The notes beneath the pieces are model-generated. The model searched no databases. It saw only the letters and a program-made list of their open reading frames with translations, and was not told the origin of the DNA. Source: Ruminococcus sp. JC304 (GTDB lineage Bacteria; Bacillota; Clostridia; Lachnospirales; Lachnospiraceae). From it: a stretch of 64,000 nt of DNA. The translations under genes were made by a program, and so were the position numbers. This document shows, piece after piece, positions 1-8,385 of this stretch; position 1 is the first letter of the stretch; each line of letters opens with the position of its first letter. The stretch covers positions 1,991,062 through 2,055,061 of the forward strand of contig HE978651.1 in the NCBI GenBank assembly GCA_000285855.2, read 5' to 3'.

Positions 1-723
1 CCATTCATCTCCATAATGCCAGATCAGATAATCACTGACTTTATTGGGTATCATTACATCGATTCCCTCAAATTTTCCATATTTTACCGGAAACATCATA
101 TCTTTATCAAACAGAAAAGGACAGCCACCCCATCTCATAGCATATCTGTTACAGTCCTCCTCTTGATAGGAAAACATGATTTTTTCCAGTTTTTTCAAAG
201 TTTTGTCTTTGCCCAGGATCAGATAAGATAGTAAATATTTCAAATACAGAGTAACCGGTACCTCATACCGGTTTCCATAAACCACTGCAATATTGATCAG
301 ATCTGAATAGACCATCAGATGATTTCTGTATTTCTCATATTCTCTGTCATCGGCAGGTATGGGATCCAGTGTAAGCACATCAATGATCTCCCCCGCCTTA
401 TCTTTACCAATGATCTGATGTCTGTGGATAGCGCAAGTATCCGTAGATGCATATCTTGGAAAGGTATTGGTATAATTTCTGTCTGTATCTACACACTGCA
501 CTGCTCTATGGGGCGGAAGTTCCTTTGGTGCCAGCTCTACCAGTTTATCCCAGTCCGCTTTGGGCATATAAATATCCACATCATCATCCCAGGGGATAAA
601 GCCTTCATTTCGCACTACACCGATCAGGCTTCCTCCTGCCATCACATAACGCAGATTATGTTTTTTACAAATTTCATCAATCTCCCGAAACAATTGCAGA
701 AGATTTTTTTGCTTTTCAGTCAT
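1..723 (-). CDS. LicD-family phosphotransferase, 3' end cut by window edge
   Basis: The visible 241 codons form the N-terminal part of a LicD/nucleotidyltransferase-like protein. LicD proteins transfer phosphocholine (or other phospho-substituents) onto surface glycans and teichoic acids. A GGSLIG stretch (residues 30-35) and the acidic DDDVD motif (46-50) mark the fold and the metal site. The ATG at 723 has an AGAGAGG ribosome site about 7 nt upstream; an in-frame ATG at 747 lacks one. The gene follows the glycerophosphotransferase fusion by about 60 bp and is probably the next gene of that operon. The real substituent (choline, ethanolamine or glycerol phosphate) cannot be read from the sequence. 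Confidence 0.85.
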   Translation of the reverse strand, partial: MTEKQKNLLQLFREIDEICKKHNLRYVMAGGSLIGVVRNEGFIPWDDDVDIYMPKADWDKLVELAPKELPPHRAVQCVDTDRNYTNTFPRYASTDTCAIHRHQIIGKDKAGEIIDVLTLDPIPADDREYEKYRNHLMVYSDLINIAVVYGNRYEVPVTLYLKYLLSYLILGKDKTLKKLEKIMFSYQEEDCNRYAMRWGGCPFLFDKDMMFPVKYGKFEGIDVMIPNKVSDYLIWHYGDEW

Positions 724-783
724 TGAGCTTCCTCTCTCATTGTTCATACCATTTTGTCGTAAATATCATATCATATTCCTATA

Positions 784-3174
784 TTAATTTGAACTATTTT
801 TTAAAAGTCCGTAAAACAGTTCCAATGATTTCTTATTATTTTCTTTACAATTGATAGTTAAAGGACAAATCTCTTTTTCCATAAAACGGAGCATTCCACC
901 GTAGACTCCTTCCACAGAAGGCTCTACAAGAACACCACCGTAATCCTCCATAAAGCAATGAGAACCTGAAACATCCGTTGCTATAGCCGGAACTCCCAAT
1001 ATTCCTGCTTCAAACAAAACTACCGGAAGTCCTTCATGATCCGATGACAGAATAAAAAGATTTCCTTTTTTCAGCACAGGCATAGGATTACGGATGGTTT
1101 TGATCAGGATAATATGATCTGCACAGGAAAATTTCTCTGCTGATCTGCAGGTTTCTTCATACAGATTTCCTGCACCTCCCATAATGATCAGCCATGAATC
1201 CTTATGCTCCTTCCAGAATCTGTCAAAGGCCTCCATCAGCCGGTCATGACGTTTTTCAGCTGAATACCTGCCGATACTGATAAATTTTATGTCTTTTTTA
1301 TCCAGTATTTCTGTCAGTCTGTCCATGGAAACAGTACACCTGGTCTCTTTCTCAAAAGCAACAGGTTCCTGAGCTCTCAGTAAGATTCCACTATAATCCT
1401 GACAATTGGGAATTACCGTAATGTTGTCTTTTCTGCCACTGATCCGGCACACAGACCGGACGATATCCCTGCTGACTGCTGCCACCTGATCATAAGAGCT
1501 GTATGCATCCTGCAAAGCATATCTTGACGGATTTTTTTTCTCCTTTAATTCCTCTTCCATATCATTATGCACCCATATGGTTTTACGGAAAGGTGCGTGA
1601 CCAATAAGAGAAATCATATAATTTTCGTATCCGTTATAATGAACCACTGCTTTAAAATCAGAATCACCAAAATGTTTTTTCCACTCTCTGTCATAAGCAT
1701 GCCCAAGTCTTTTACTCCGAACTCCAAATTTCAGGTAAAGCATCTGGCAGATACCTGTGAACACATCCATGTTCATCTCACTGGCTATAGGATATACATT
1801 CGCTTCTTTTGGCAGACAGTCAAGTCTCCAGGGTGCATCTTTCAGGGAATTCATTCTGTAGGAGATAAAATAATTGTATTTATTTGTATCCAGTTCCTTC
1901 ATCAGATTCAGAAAGGACATGGTAATTCCGTTCTGCTGAAAATCACCTGCATAGATCAGAACATTTTCCAGCCCATTGGAAGCCATATGGGATACCCTGC
2001 ATTCTTTCTCGCCCAGGATCACATGACGGCAGATTCTTCCCACACCCTCTCCGGTTTCATACGTGCAGTATTTTTCCCGAAATTCCCTGGTCAGATAATC
2101 TCCCGGTCTGTCCAGAAGGCTGACAAGCTTTTCTGCTGTTCTTACCAGCGGGAAAGGATATTGACGGATATCCTCATACATTCCTCTACTTCCTGTGTAG
2201 TCTTCTATATCATAAGCAAACAAAATGATTCTTTTTCCTGAGTTGGCAAAATCATACATTACACTGGAATAATCCGTAACCAGCACATCACACATATTCA
2301 GGATGTCATAGGTATCATACACTTGAGGAAATCTGCGAATATGCCTGTAGCTGTGAAATTCCAGGGCATTTCCCACAAAGGGATGAAGCTTTACCAGAAG
2401 AACCTGATCATCCCTGAGAAGCTGATCGCAGGTCTGCAGGTACTCCTTTACCCTCTCCACAGCGCTGCCACTGTCTACCGCATCTGCTTTCCCTCTGAAT
2501 GTAGGCATATAGACAGTAACCTGCTTTCCCTGCAGTCCCAGCTTCTTCTTCAATTTTTCTCCCTGACTGGGATTGAAAAATATCTCATTTCTCGGATAAC
2601 TGTCATGGATGATCTCTCCCTGGTAAAGGTTCTGCAGCATATATGCACCTGTCATCTTCTCTTCCATAAAACGGTTTGGATACAGAAGATAATCTGACAT
2701 CAGAAGATTTCTCATAACATTTCCCATGCTGTATCGCTCATCCACATTGTCTCTTCCCATGCACTTCAGAGGTGTGCCATGCCACACATTCAGATAAACC
2801 TGTCCTTCTTTTTTTATAAATCTTCCCGGGAAAGTGGAATCATTAATGAGAAATCCTGCCCTTGACAAATGCCGATAATAGGAAATACTGCCAAAAGGAA
2901 TCATTTTGTCAATCTTCAATCCATAATGCTTTAGTTTTTCCCATACACCTGATTCATATTCTTTTCTTACAGCCAGGATCACACGATAATTCTCATATTC
3001 CTTTTTATTCAGCTCCTGCAGGATGACAAAGATATTACTCTCCAGTCCACGTCCGCTGCGTGATTCCAGCAAGACCATTTTAGGATCGATTTTCTCTTTT
3101 TCATAAAAGGTATTATAAAAAGGATACCAGGTTCCGCTTTTCAGCTTTGTTTTTATTTTAGTCAATATGGACAT
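784..3174 (-). CDS. Bifunctional CDP-glycerol glycerophosphotransferase / GT4 glycosyltransferase
   Basis: A 796-residue fusion. Residues about 30-385 are a TagF/TagB-like glycerophosphotransferase domain, with WHGTPLK (131-137), a KLHP histidine near 264 and TDYSS (300-304). Residues about 400-790 resemble a GT-B family 4 glycosyltransferase, with an SIGRYSAEKRHD donor-site segment and an EGLPVVLFE (E-x7-E) motif. It probably extends or primes a glycerol-phosphate polymer and adds a sugar, at the cytoplasmic face of the membrane. It overlaps the end of the upstream glycerophosphotransferase gene by 17 bp, so the two are probably translationally coupled. Both domains look intact; acceptor and sugar are unknown. 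Confidence 0.85.
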   Translation of the reverse strand: MSILTKIKTKLKSGTWYPFYNTFYEKEKIDPKMVLLESRSGRGLESNIFVILQELNKKEYENYRVILAVRKEYESGVWEKLKHYGLKIDKMIPFGSISYYRHLSRAGFLINDSTFPGRFIKKEGQVYLNVWHGTPLKCMGRDNVDERYSMGNVMRNLLMSDYLLYPNRFMEEKMTGAYMLQNLYQGEIIHDSYPRNEIFFNPSQGEKLKKKLGLQGKQVTVYMPTFRGKADAVDSGSAVERVKEYLQTCDQLLRDDQVLLVKLHPFVGNALEFHSYRHIRRFPQVYDTYDILNMCDVLVTDYSSVMYDFANSGKRIILFAYDIEDYTGSRGMYEDIRQYPFPLVRTAEKLVSLLDRPGDYLTREFREKYCTYETGEGVGRICRHVILGEKECRVSHMASNGLENVLIYAGDFQQNGITMSFLNLMKELDTNKYNYFISYRMNSLKDAPWRLDCLPKEANVYPIASEMNMDVFTGICQMLYLKFGVRSKRLGHAYDREWKKHFGDSDFKAVVHYNGYENYMISLIGHAPFRKTIWVHNDMEEELKEKKNPSRYALQDAYSSYDQVAAVSRDIVRSVCRISGRKDNITVIPNCQDYSGILLRAQEPVAFEKETRCTVSMDRLTEILDKKDIKFISIGRYSAEKRHDRLMEAFDRFWKEHKDSWLIIMGGAGNLYEETCRSAEKFSCADHIILIKTIRNPMPVLKKGNLFILSSDHEGLPVVLFEAGILGVPAIATDVSGSHCFMEDYGGVLVEPSVEGVYGGMLRFMEKEICPLTINCKENNKKSLELFYGLLKNSSN

Positions 3175-4321
3175 ATGCTTTTACCTCTTCACATATCTTT
3201 TTCATACAAGGCTGCCTGACCTCATTAAAAAAGTCATTGCACCTTTGTCTCTCAGTAAAATAGGGATCCTTTCCACTGAAGGTCTCATGGATCCTATCCA
3301 TAAATTCCCTGAGAGATTCCGGTTTTGCTCCGGGAGTAACCTTATCATATTCAAAATTCATTCCTCTTCCCTGCAGATATCTCTCTTTGTCATAGGGAAG
3401 GAAAATCATCGGTCTGTTAAGGATCAGATAATCAATATAGATACTGGAATAATCTGTGATCAGAAGATCAAAAATATTCAGGATTTCCATAATATCTTCC
3501 ATCTGTTCATTTCCCAGATATACAACACGTCCGGAAAGATATTTTTCTGCAGTTCCCTTCTCACTGATATGAGTCCGCAGACAGATAAGCAGTTTTTCCT
3601 CTTCCAGAAATGCTTCCAGCTTATCCTTATCATAATCCTCAAAGGGAAACAATTCTGTAGAAGCATAATCCCTGAAGGTTGGAGCATACAAAATAATTCC
3701 TCTGTATTCCGGAAGATCAGGATATATTTTTTTCAGGATTTCTTTTGCTGCGTTTTCTTTAAAGAACATATCATTGCGGGGCTGACCCCAGACTTTGATT
3801 TTTTCCGCTTCAATGGCAAAGCTCTCTGCCATAATCGGAATCAGCGCTTTGGAGCAGGTCAGGATCCAGGTATAATTCTCTGTAAATATTTTCCGGAAAT
3901 AAACTCTGGCCATTTTACCAAGGTTGGGATCCATCAATGCTATTTTTTTCAGGGGAATCCCATGCCACAGATTCACGATCACTCTGTCCCTGTTCAGGTG
4001 GGTACCATATACCGGCAATCCGGCAGAAGTAAACCAGACTCCTGCTTCCAACACTTTTTGGATCCCCTGTCCGGAGTTTGTCTCTATAAAATATTCCTCC
4101 CCATATTGTTCTGACAGTTTTCTCCTGAGTTGATCATCATTGATCACAAAATAAGGAGTGATCTCCGGAAGTTCAGCCCTGACATATTCAAACAAATAAC
4201 GGGAATTATAATTATAATGTGAATTATCTGTAGAAGAAAAAATCCACACCCTGGGATCTGGCTTTCTCTTTACCTTATTTTTTACTAATTGTGTTTTTAT
4301 CAAGCCACTTAACTTTCCCAT
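3158..4321 (-). CDS. CDP-glycerol glycerophosphotransferase family protein
   Basis: This 387-residue single-domain member of the TagB/TagF family has WHGIPLK (119-125) and a TDYSSIYID motif in the C-terminal half. The usual HP dipeptide of the family is replaced by a TH-containing segment (LRTHIS). Members move glycerol phosphate from CDP-glycerol to a lipid-linked acceptor or growing chain. At 387 residues it is TagB-sized, so it may be the primase-like member beside the larger polymerase-like genes; that is an inference. The start is preceded by GAGAGGAACC. It has no clear promoter of its own; upstream lies a 170-bp gap with a weak terminator and two hairpins. Confidence 0.83.
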   Translation of the reverse strand: MGKLSGLIKTQLVKNKVKRKPDPRVWIFSSTDNSHYNYNSRYLFEYVRAELPEITPYFVINDDQLRRKLSEQYGEEYFIETNSGQGIQKVLEAGVWFTSAGLPVYGTHLNRDRVIVNLWHGIPLKKIALMDPNLGKMARVYFRKIFTENYTWILTCSKALIPIMAESFAIEAEKIKVWGQPRNDMFFKENAAKEILKKIYPDLPEYRGIILYAPTFRDYASTELFPFEDYDKDKLEAFLEEEKLLICLRTHISEKGTAEKYLSGRVVYLGNEQMEDIMEILNIFDLLITDYSSIYIDYLILNRPMIFLPYDKERYLQGRGMNFEYDKVTPGAKPESLREFMDRIHETFSGKDPYFTERQRCNDFFNEVRQPCMKKICEEVKAYVHID

Positions 4322-4352
4322 TCCTGGTTCCTCTCTTGTCTGTTATCTTGTC

Positions 4353-4429
4353 AAGCGGATAAAATCATCCGCTTCGCTACTTGCTCATAACCGAATAACT
4401 GCTCCGCAGGGGACTTACTTGATTCGGTT
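4353..4429. repeat. Double-hairpin intergenic element, copy A
   Basis: Two perfect 8-bp inverted repeats lie side by side. AAGCGGAT/ATCCGCTT is at 4353-4360 and 4367-4374; AACCGAAT/ATTCGGTT is at 4389-4396 and 4422-4429. Between them is TCGCTACTTGCTCAT (4374-4388), which recurs with one change at 23357-23371 in another intergenic hairpin cluster. No coding potential is seen. It looks like a dispersed palindromic (REP-like) unit. Confidence 0.6.
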
Positions 4430-4473
4430 AAAAAAATCCTGTCTGTCCTTTTGTGGGCAGGCAGAACCTTTAT
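4429..4473 (-). terminator. Weak rho-independent terminator after the SGNH gene
   Basis: On the minus strand a CCTGCCC...GGACAGACAGG stem with C/A mismatches is followed by a run of seven T. It is imperfect, so partial read-through into the glycerophosphotransferase genes downstream is likely. Confidence 0.45.
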
Positions 4474-4491
4474 GCTTATTATTTACAGTCT

Positions 4492-5610
4492 TCACGGCTT
4501 CACATTCATCATGATCTGATCAAAAATCGCATTGGAAATCCTGAAACCGTAATGAATTCCATCTTCAATTGTTAATTCCTTGGAGTTAAATTTTCTCATC
4601 AGATAAGTATTAGTATCAATATATTTTACCCCCAGCGAAAGCTGACTGACCAATTCTCTGTTAAACTGATTAATCAGACGATTATTTTTCGTTTTCAGCT
4701 TCTGAGAATGGTGGCTGTATTTTTCTTCATTTACCGGATTCACAGATACATAATAAACGTCACATTGATATTTATGGGCAAAATCCAGCATATCCTTGTT
4801 CACAAAACGGATATACTTTTTGTAATTCAGAAGATCATTCACTCCCAGATTTATCACAATTGCAGATTTACCTTCCTCTGTAGAATTCATGACCTGTTCC
4901 ATTAGGCGGGGCCAGCCTTCCCTTATCAGCCAGTCATACCCCTGTCCTGACGCTGCAATATATTCAGTATTATTCATTTTAATACCCATCCTTGATGCAC
5001 GGGCAAATCTGGAATCCCCTATCATATATACTTTTTTATACGCCTGGCTGGTTCCTCCGGTACTTTTTTTCGTCTTGACTACTTTTCCCCTGTAATCCAC
5101 ATAACAGTACTGGCTTCCTTTTTTCAGCCATTGACTGGTTTTTATATAACCTTCCGCTGTAAAGCAGTATTCATCTCCTTTTATCCTCTTCCAGCCAGTC
5201 AGCTTTCCTTTCTGAGGATGGCAATAGTAGCATTTTTCATCAATCTGAAACCATCCGCTTAATCCCCGTCCACTGTTATCAAAATAATACCATTGATTAT
5301 TCTTTATATACAGCCATTTATTTCTGGCCAGAGAATAATCTTTTTGTCCAAAACAAGACACAGTGCCATTAGAAGATTCAACCGTAAAAAACCCTTTTTT
5401 AGCTGCACCGTCTTCTCCAAAATAATACTTTTTTCCATTCAGTTTCAAAAAGCCCTTATGCATGGTTCCATCATTATTAAAGTAATAGGTTTTTCCTTTT
5501 ATTACTTTCCATCCGGTTTTCTTTGCCGCTGCCACCGGAATTGTATAAAACATGGCTGCACATAACAGCAGCACACCAATGATCCAAATTTTCTTCTTTA
5601 CTGTTTTCAT
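4492..5610 (-). CDS. Secreted SGNH hydrolase/acyltransferase with choline-binding-type repeats
   Basis: This 372-residue protein has a signal peptide (KKK start, hydrophobic core, cleavage near VAAA at about 26-29). Several aromatic-rich cell-wall-binding repeats of CW_1/choline-binding type follow (about 32-180, e.g. GKTYYFNNDGT, NGKKYYFGEDG). A C-terminal SGNH domain (about 193-372) has all blocks: GDSR, ASGQG, GVND and catalytic DGIH. It would act outside the cell, held to the wall by its repeats. The membrane acyltransferase gene lies just upstream, only 41 bp away, so a role as the extracellular acyl-transfer partner is attractive. Esterase activity is the alternative. An AAGGA site precedes the start. 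Confidence 0.85.
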   Translation of the reverse strand: MKTVKKKIWIIGVLLLCAAMFYTIPVAAAKKTGWKVIKGKTYYFNNDGTMHKGFLKLNGKKYYFGEDGAAKKGFFTVESSNGTVSCFGQKDYSLARNKWLYIKNNQWYYFDNSGRGLSGWFQIDEKCYYCHPQKGKLTGWKRIKGDEYCFTAEGYIKTSQWLKKGSQYCYVDYRGKVVKTKKSTGGTSQAYKKVYMIGDSRFARASRMGIKMNNTEYIAASGQGYDWLIREGWPRLMEQVMNSTEEGKSAIVINLGVNDLLNYKKYIRFVNKDMLDFAHKYQCDVYYVSVNPVNEEKYSHHSQKLKTKNNRLINQFNRELVSQLSLGVKYIDTNTYLMRKFNSKELTIEDGIHYGFRISNAIFDQIMMNVKP

Positions 5611-5651
5611 TTATCTGTCCTTCTTGTTTTTCATTCTGATCATATCGTTTT

Positions 5652-6773
5652 TTACTGATCTCCAGCCTGGAGACTACTCTTTTGATTTTTTGAAGGGAAT
5701 CGTCCCGCAAGCCATGGAAAATACTGATTTATGATGGTGATCACACCGCATTCCAAAAGCATCAGCTCTCCCAGAATTCCGGTAACCTCCAGATAATATC
5801 TGAGCCCAGGTGTCTCAGACAAGGTATAAAGCGCTGTCCAGCCCTCAATCACCAGACGTTTAAATCCTAAAGTACCATGGGTAGCCATAATGATCATAGA
5901 GTTCTTTCCACAGAAGCTGAGATAAGACATCTTCCACCATTTCTCCAGAAATTCCAGAATAAAGACTGCTCCCAGAGATCCCATGATTCCATCCAGATAA
6001 AACAGGAAATAATTCTCTCCCAGTTTCATAGTATTAATATCCACATGAGGATTGATCTGCGAAAAATAAATAGTAGCTGCAGACATCACAACTCCTATGA
6101 GAAATCTCAGCCATCTGTACTGCAATTTCCGAAAAATAAAGTATGCCACATATCCGGCTCCCACAAACCAGAACGCCAGAATCCCCTTACTCACTGCCAG
6201 TGTGGGAAAGGATACCAGCTTATACATACGTTCCGTCATGTTTTCTTCCCATCCCGGTAACAGATGGAGAGAAACATACCTGCATAAAACCACTGGAACT
6301 ACAGCACTGATCATCTTGAAAACCATAGGCAGACGGATGATCAGGATAAAAAGAATCTGAGCAATAAAAAGAGAAGGTAAAAACCATAGTGCACTGATTC
6401 CACGCAGACTTACAGTTGTGTACCCTTGAAGGATAAATCGCTGCCAGATCCAGTCATAATCCTTCCCTTTCATAAACCCTACCAGTATATTGTAAAGAAT
6501 CACAATGGTACTATAACCAAAATAGGGAATCATAAGGCTTTTAAAATGTTTCAGAACATATTGCCCTGTATTCATCTTTCTGAAAGACTGTCTCATCCCC
6601 AGCAGATAACCTGATACAATATAAAAAATAGCCAGCTTATATGCACCAAACCACTGATCTACAGGATTTCCCAGAGAAGTAATATGTCCAAATACTACCA
6701 TGGTTATTCCCCAGCCCTTAGCTGCATCTAAATATCTTTTTCTCTCTGTCCCTACATTTGATGTAATATTCAT
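5652..6773 (-). CDS. Membrane acyltransferase family 3 (surface polymer O-acetylase)
   Basis: A 373-residue integral membrane protein with about ten hydrophobic segments and the family signature AAKGWGITMVVFGH in the first one. A Lys sits ten residues before the His, where many AT3 proteins have Arg; COG3594-like acetylases often show AKG here. An FYIVSGYLLG segment follows. AT3 proteins pass acetyl groups from cytosolic acetyl-CoA across the membrane to surface sugars or teichoic acids. It sits between a glycerophosphotransferase and the secreted SGNH gene and so resembles a split form of AT3-SGNH fusions such as OatA. A GGAAGGAA ribosome site precedes the ATG. Confidence 0.85.
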   Translation of the reverse strand: MNITSNVGTERKRYLDAAKGWGITMVVFGHITSLGNPVDQWFGAYKLAIFYIVSGYLLGMRQSFRKMNTGQYVLKHFKSLMIPYFGYSTIVILYNILVGFMKGKDYDWIWQRFILQGYTTVSLRGISALWFLPSLFIAQILFILIIRLPMVFKMISAVVPVVLCRYVSLHLLPGWEENMTERMYKLVSFPTLAVSKGILAFWFVGAGYVAYFIFRKLQYRWLRFLIGVVMSAATIYFSQINPHVDINTMKLGENYFLFYLDGIMGSLGAVFILEFLEKWWKMSYLSFCGKNSMIIMATHGTLGFKRLVIEGWTALYTLSETPGLRYYLEVTGILGELMLLECGVITIINQYFPWLAGRFPSKNQKSSLQAGDQ

Positions 6774-6792
6774 GATTCCATTCCTTCCAAAT

Positions 6793-8364
6793 TTAATACC
6801 CCTTTGATTTTAGGAATTCCAGAATACGTTTACAGTTATTCTGATCATTATATGCAAAATATTCCTGCCTCAGTGAACCATACTTTGCTTTTTCCCTGAA
6901 ATCATTCTGCATATATTCCCCAAGCCCTGCAATCACTTTCTCCTCAGTGATATATCTGTCTCCGAATAATTCTTTTTTCATATCCAGATAGCTTCCGTTT
7001 GCCTGCATATACAGATCATAATCAAACTGATAAAACACCACCGGTTTTCCCAGATAATATACATCCCAGCTCACACTGGAATAGTCCGTCAAAAGCATAG
7101 AACATTCCATGATCAGTTCATTTAAAGGTCTTGTCCCCTGCTCTATCAGTTCCACATTACTGTTTTCTGTCTGAAAAGCTTTCAGAAACTCCTTCAGTTT
7201 AGGGTGAATATGGAAAATGATCTTCACATGGCCGGCAGAAAGCATGTCCTGCAGCTGCCTGTTTTCCAAAAGACTTCTGTAGCGCCTGCAATATTCACTT
7301 TCTTCAAACACCTGATCACTTTGTTCTTCCAGCCAGGGCCTCCAGGTTGGCATAAATAAAATATTTTTTTTATCTGCCTGCTCTTTATTTTTCAGCACAT
7401 CCCATCTTGCAAATCCCAGAATCGGTACATTCTCTGCAGAATATCCAAAATGATCCGTCACTATTTTCTGTTCAAATTCTGATGTAACATTAAAGTAGGT
7501 CATAGGGGTAGAACCATGCTTTCCAAAAAGCCGGTCCACTCTTTTTAAGGCAGTTACTCCATGCTGCAAAAACAAAATAGGCCGTTTGCTGCTCTCTCTG
7601 GAAATAATATTGGGTTTTGGCTTCCAGGCAAATCCATGGCTTCTGGCGTCCGAAGCCACATAAATACGGGCTGCAAGCATATACAGCATGTGTCTTGTGC
7701 TCATAAATGGCACCACATTTTTCCCATACTTTTCCATGTTTCTCCACATAGGAGCTTTTTTATCTAAAATATAATATATATGCTTTTTTTCTTCCTGGGG
7801 AAGATTTTCCATACAATATTTAAAAAAATAATATCCGTTATCCTGGGCTTCCGTGGAATATTTTTCAAAAATCACCCAGATTTTTTTCCTGTTCCACAAA
7901 GGTCTGGTAAGAGTGTAAAAAGCATATACCAGATTCTCTCTGATCGCCACAGCCCTTCCATCATAGGCAGAGCAACGCCTGCAACGAAATGTCAGCATAT
8001 GCTCTGTACTGGCCATAGGAAAAAGGATATGATTCTTCCCAATTCCAGCCTGATAATTTCCTAAAAGAAGTCTCATTCTGATCTGCGATGAAAGGATTAC
8101 CGGAAGATATTTCCCATCTGTATCAAGAAGAAACAGATCCCAGTCACCCTCATACAGATCCATAACCTGCAGATCTGCCTGAATTTTAATCTCAGAAGTA
8201 TTTTTCTTCTTAATTGTTTCACATTTCAGGACATATTTTTCCGGACGCTGAATATTTCTGCTCATAAGCACAGCATCGGAAATTCTCCCGGAATCCATAC
8301 TGGCTCTCACCACAAAAACTTTATCTGTAATTTTAATATCTCTGCAAAAAATTGTCCTGTTCAT
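6793..8364 (-). CDS. CDP-glycerol glycerophosphotransferase family protein
   Basis: A 523-residue TagF-like protein. The N-terminal 120 or so residues form a beta-rich accessory region; the catalytic domain shows FLQHGVTALKRVD, HIHPKLKEF and LLTDYSSVSWDV. It would polymerise or attach glycerol phosphate from CDP-glycerol on a lipid-linked acceptor. It is a paralogue of the next gene upstream (shared QHGVTALK and TDYSSV-WDV), and the two are separated by about 20 bp. The start at 8364 is chosen because GGAG lies five bases before it; the ATG at 8379 has no ribosome site. Confidence 0.85.
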   Translation of the reverse strand: MNRTIFCRDIKITDKVFVVRASMDSGRISDAVLMSRNIQRPEKYVLKCETIKKKNTSEIKIQADLQVMDLYEGDWDLFLLDTDGKYLPVILSSQIRMRLLLGNYQAGIGKNHILFPMASTEHMLTFRCRRCSAYDGRAVAIRENLVYAFYTLTRPLWNRKKIWVIFEKYSTEAQDNGYYFFKYCMENLPQEEKKHIYYILDKKAPMWRNMEKYGKNVVPFMSTRHMLYMLAARIYVASDARSHGFAWKPKPNIISRESSKRPILFLQHGVTALKRVDRLFGKHGSTPMTYFNVTSEFEQKIVTDHFGYSAENVPILGFARWDVLKNKEQADKKNILFMPTWRPWLEEQSDQVFEESEYCRRYRSLLENRQLQDMLSAGHVKIIFHIHPKLKEFLKAFQTENSNVELIEQGTRPLNELIMECSMLLTDYSSVSWDVYYLGKPVVFYQFDYDLYMQANGSYLDMKKELFGDRYITEEKVIAGLGEYMQNDFREKAKYGSLRQEYFAYNDQNNCKRILEFLKSKGY

Positions 8365-8385
8365 TTTTACTCCGTCCATATTTTC

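Noticed and set aside
319-726. Plus-strand open frame opposite licD
   Set aside because: The minus strand holds clear LicD motifs across the same bases; the plus frame has none.
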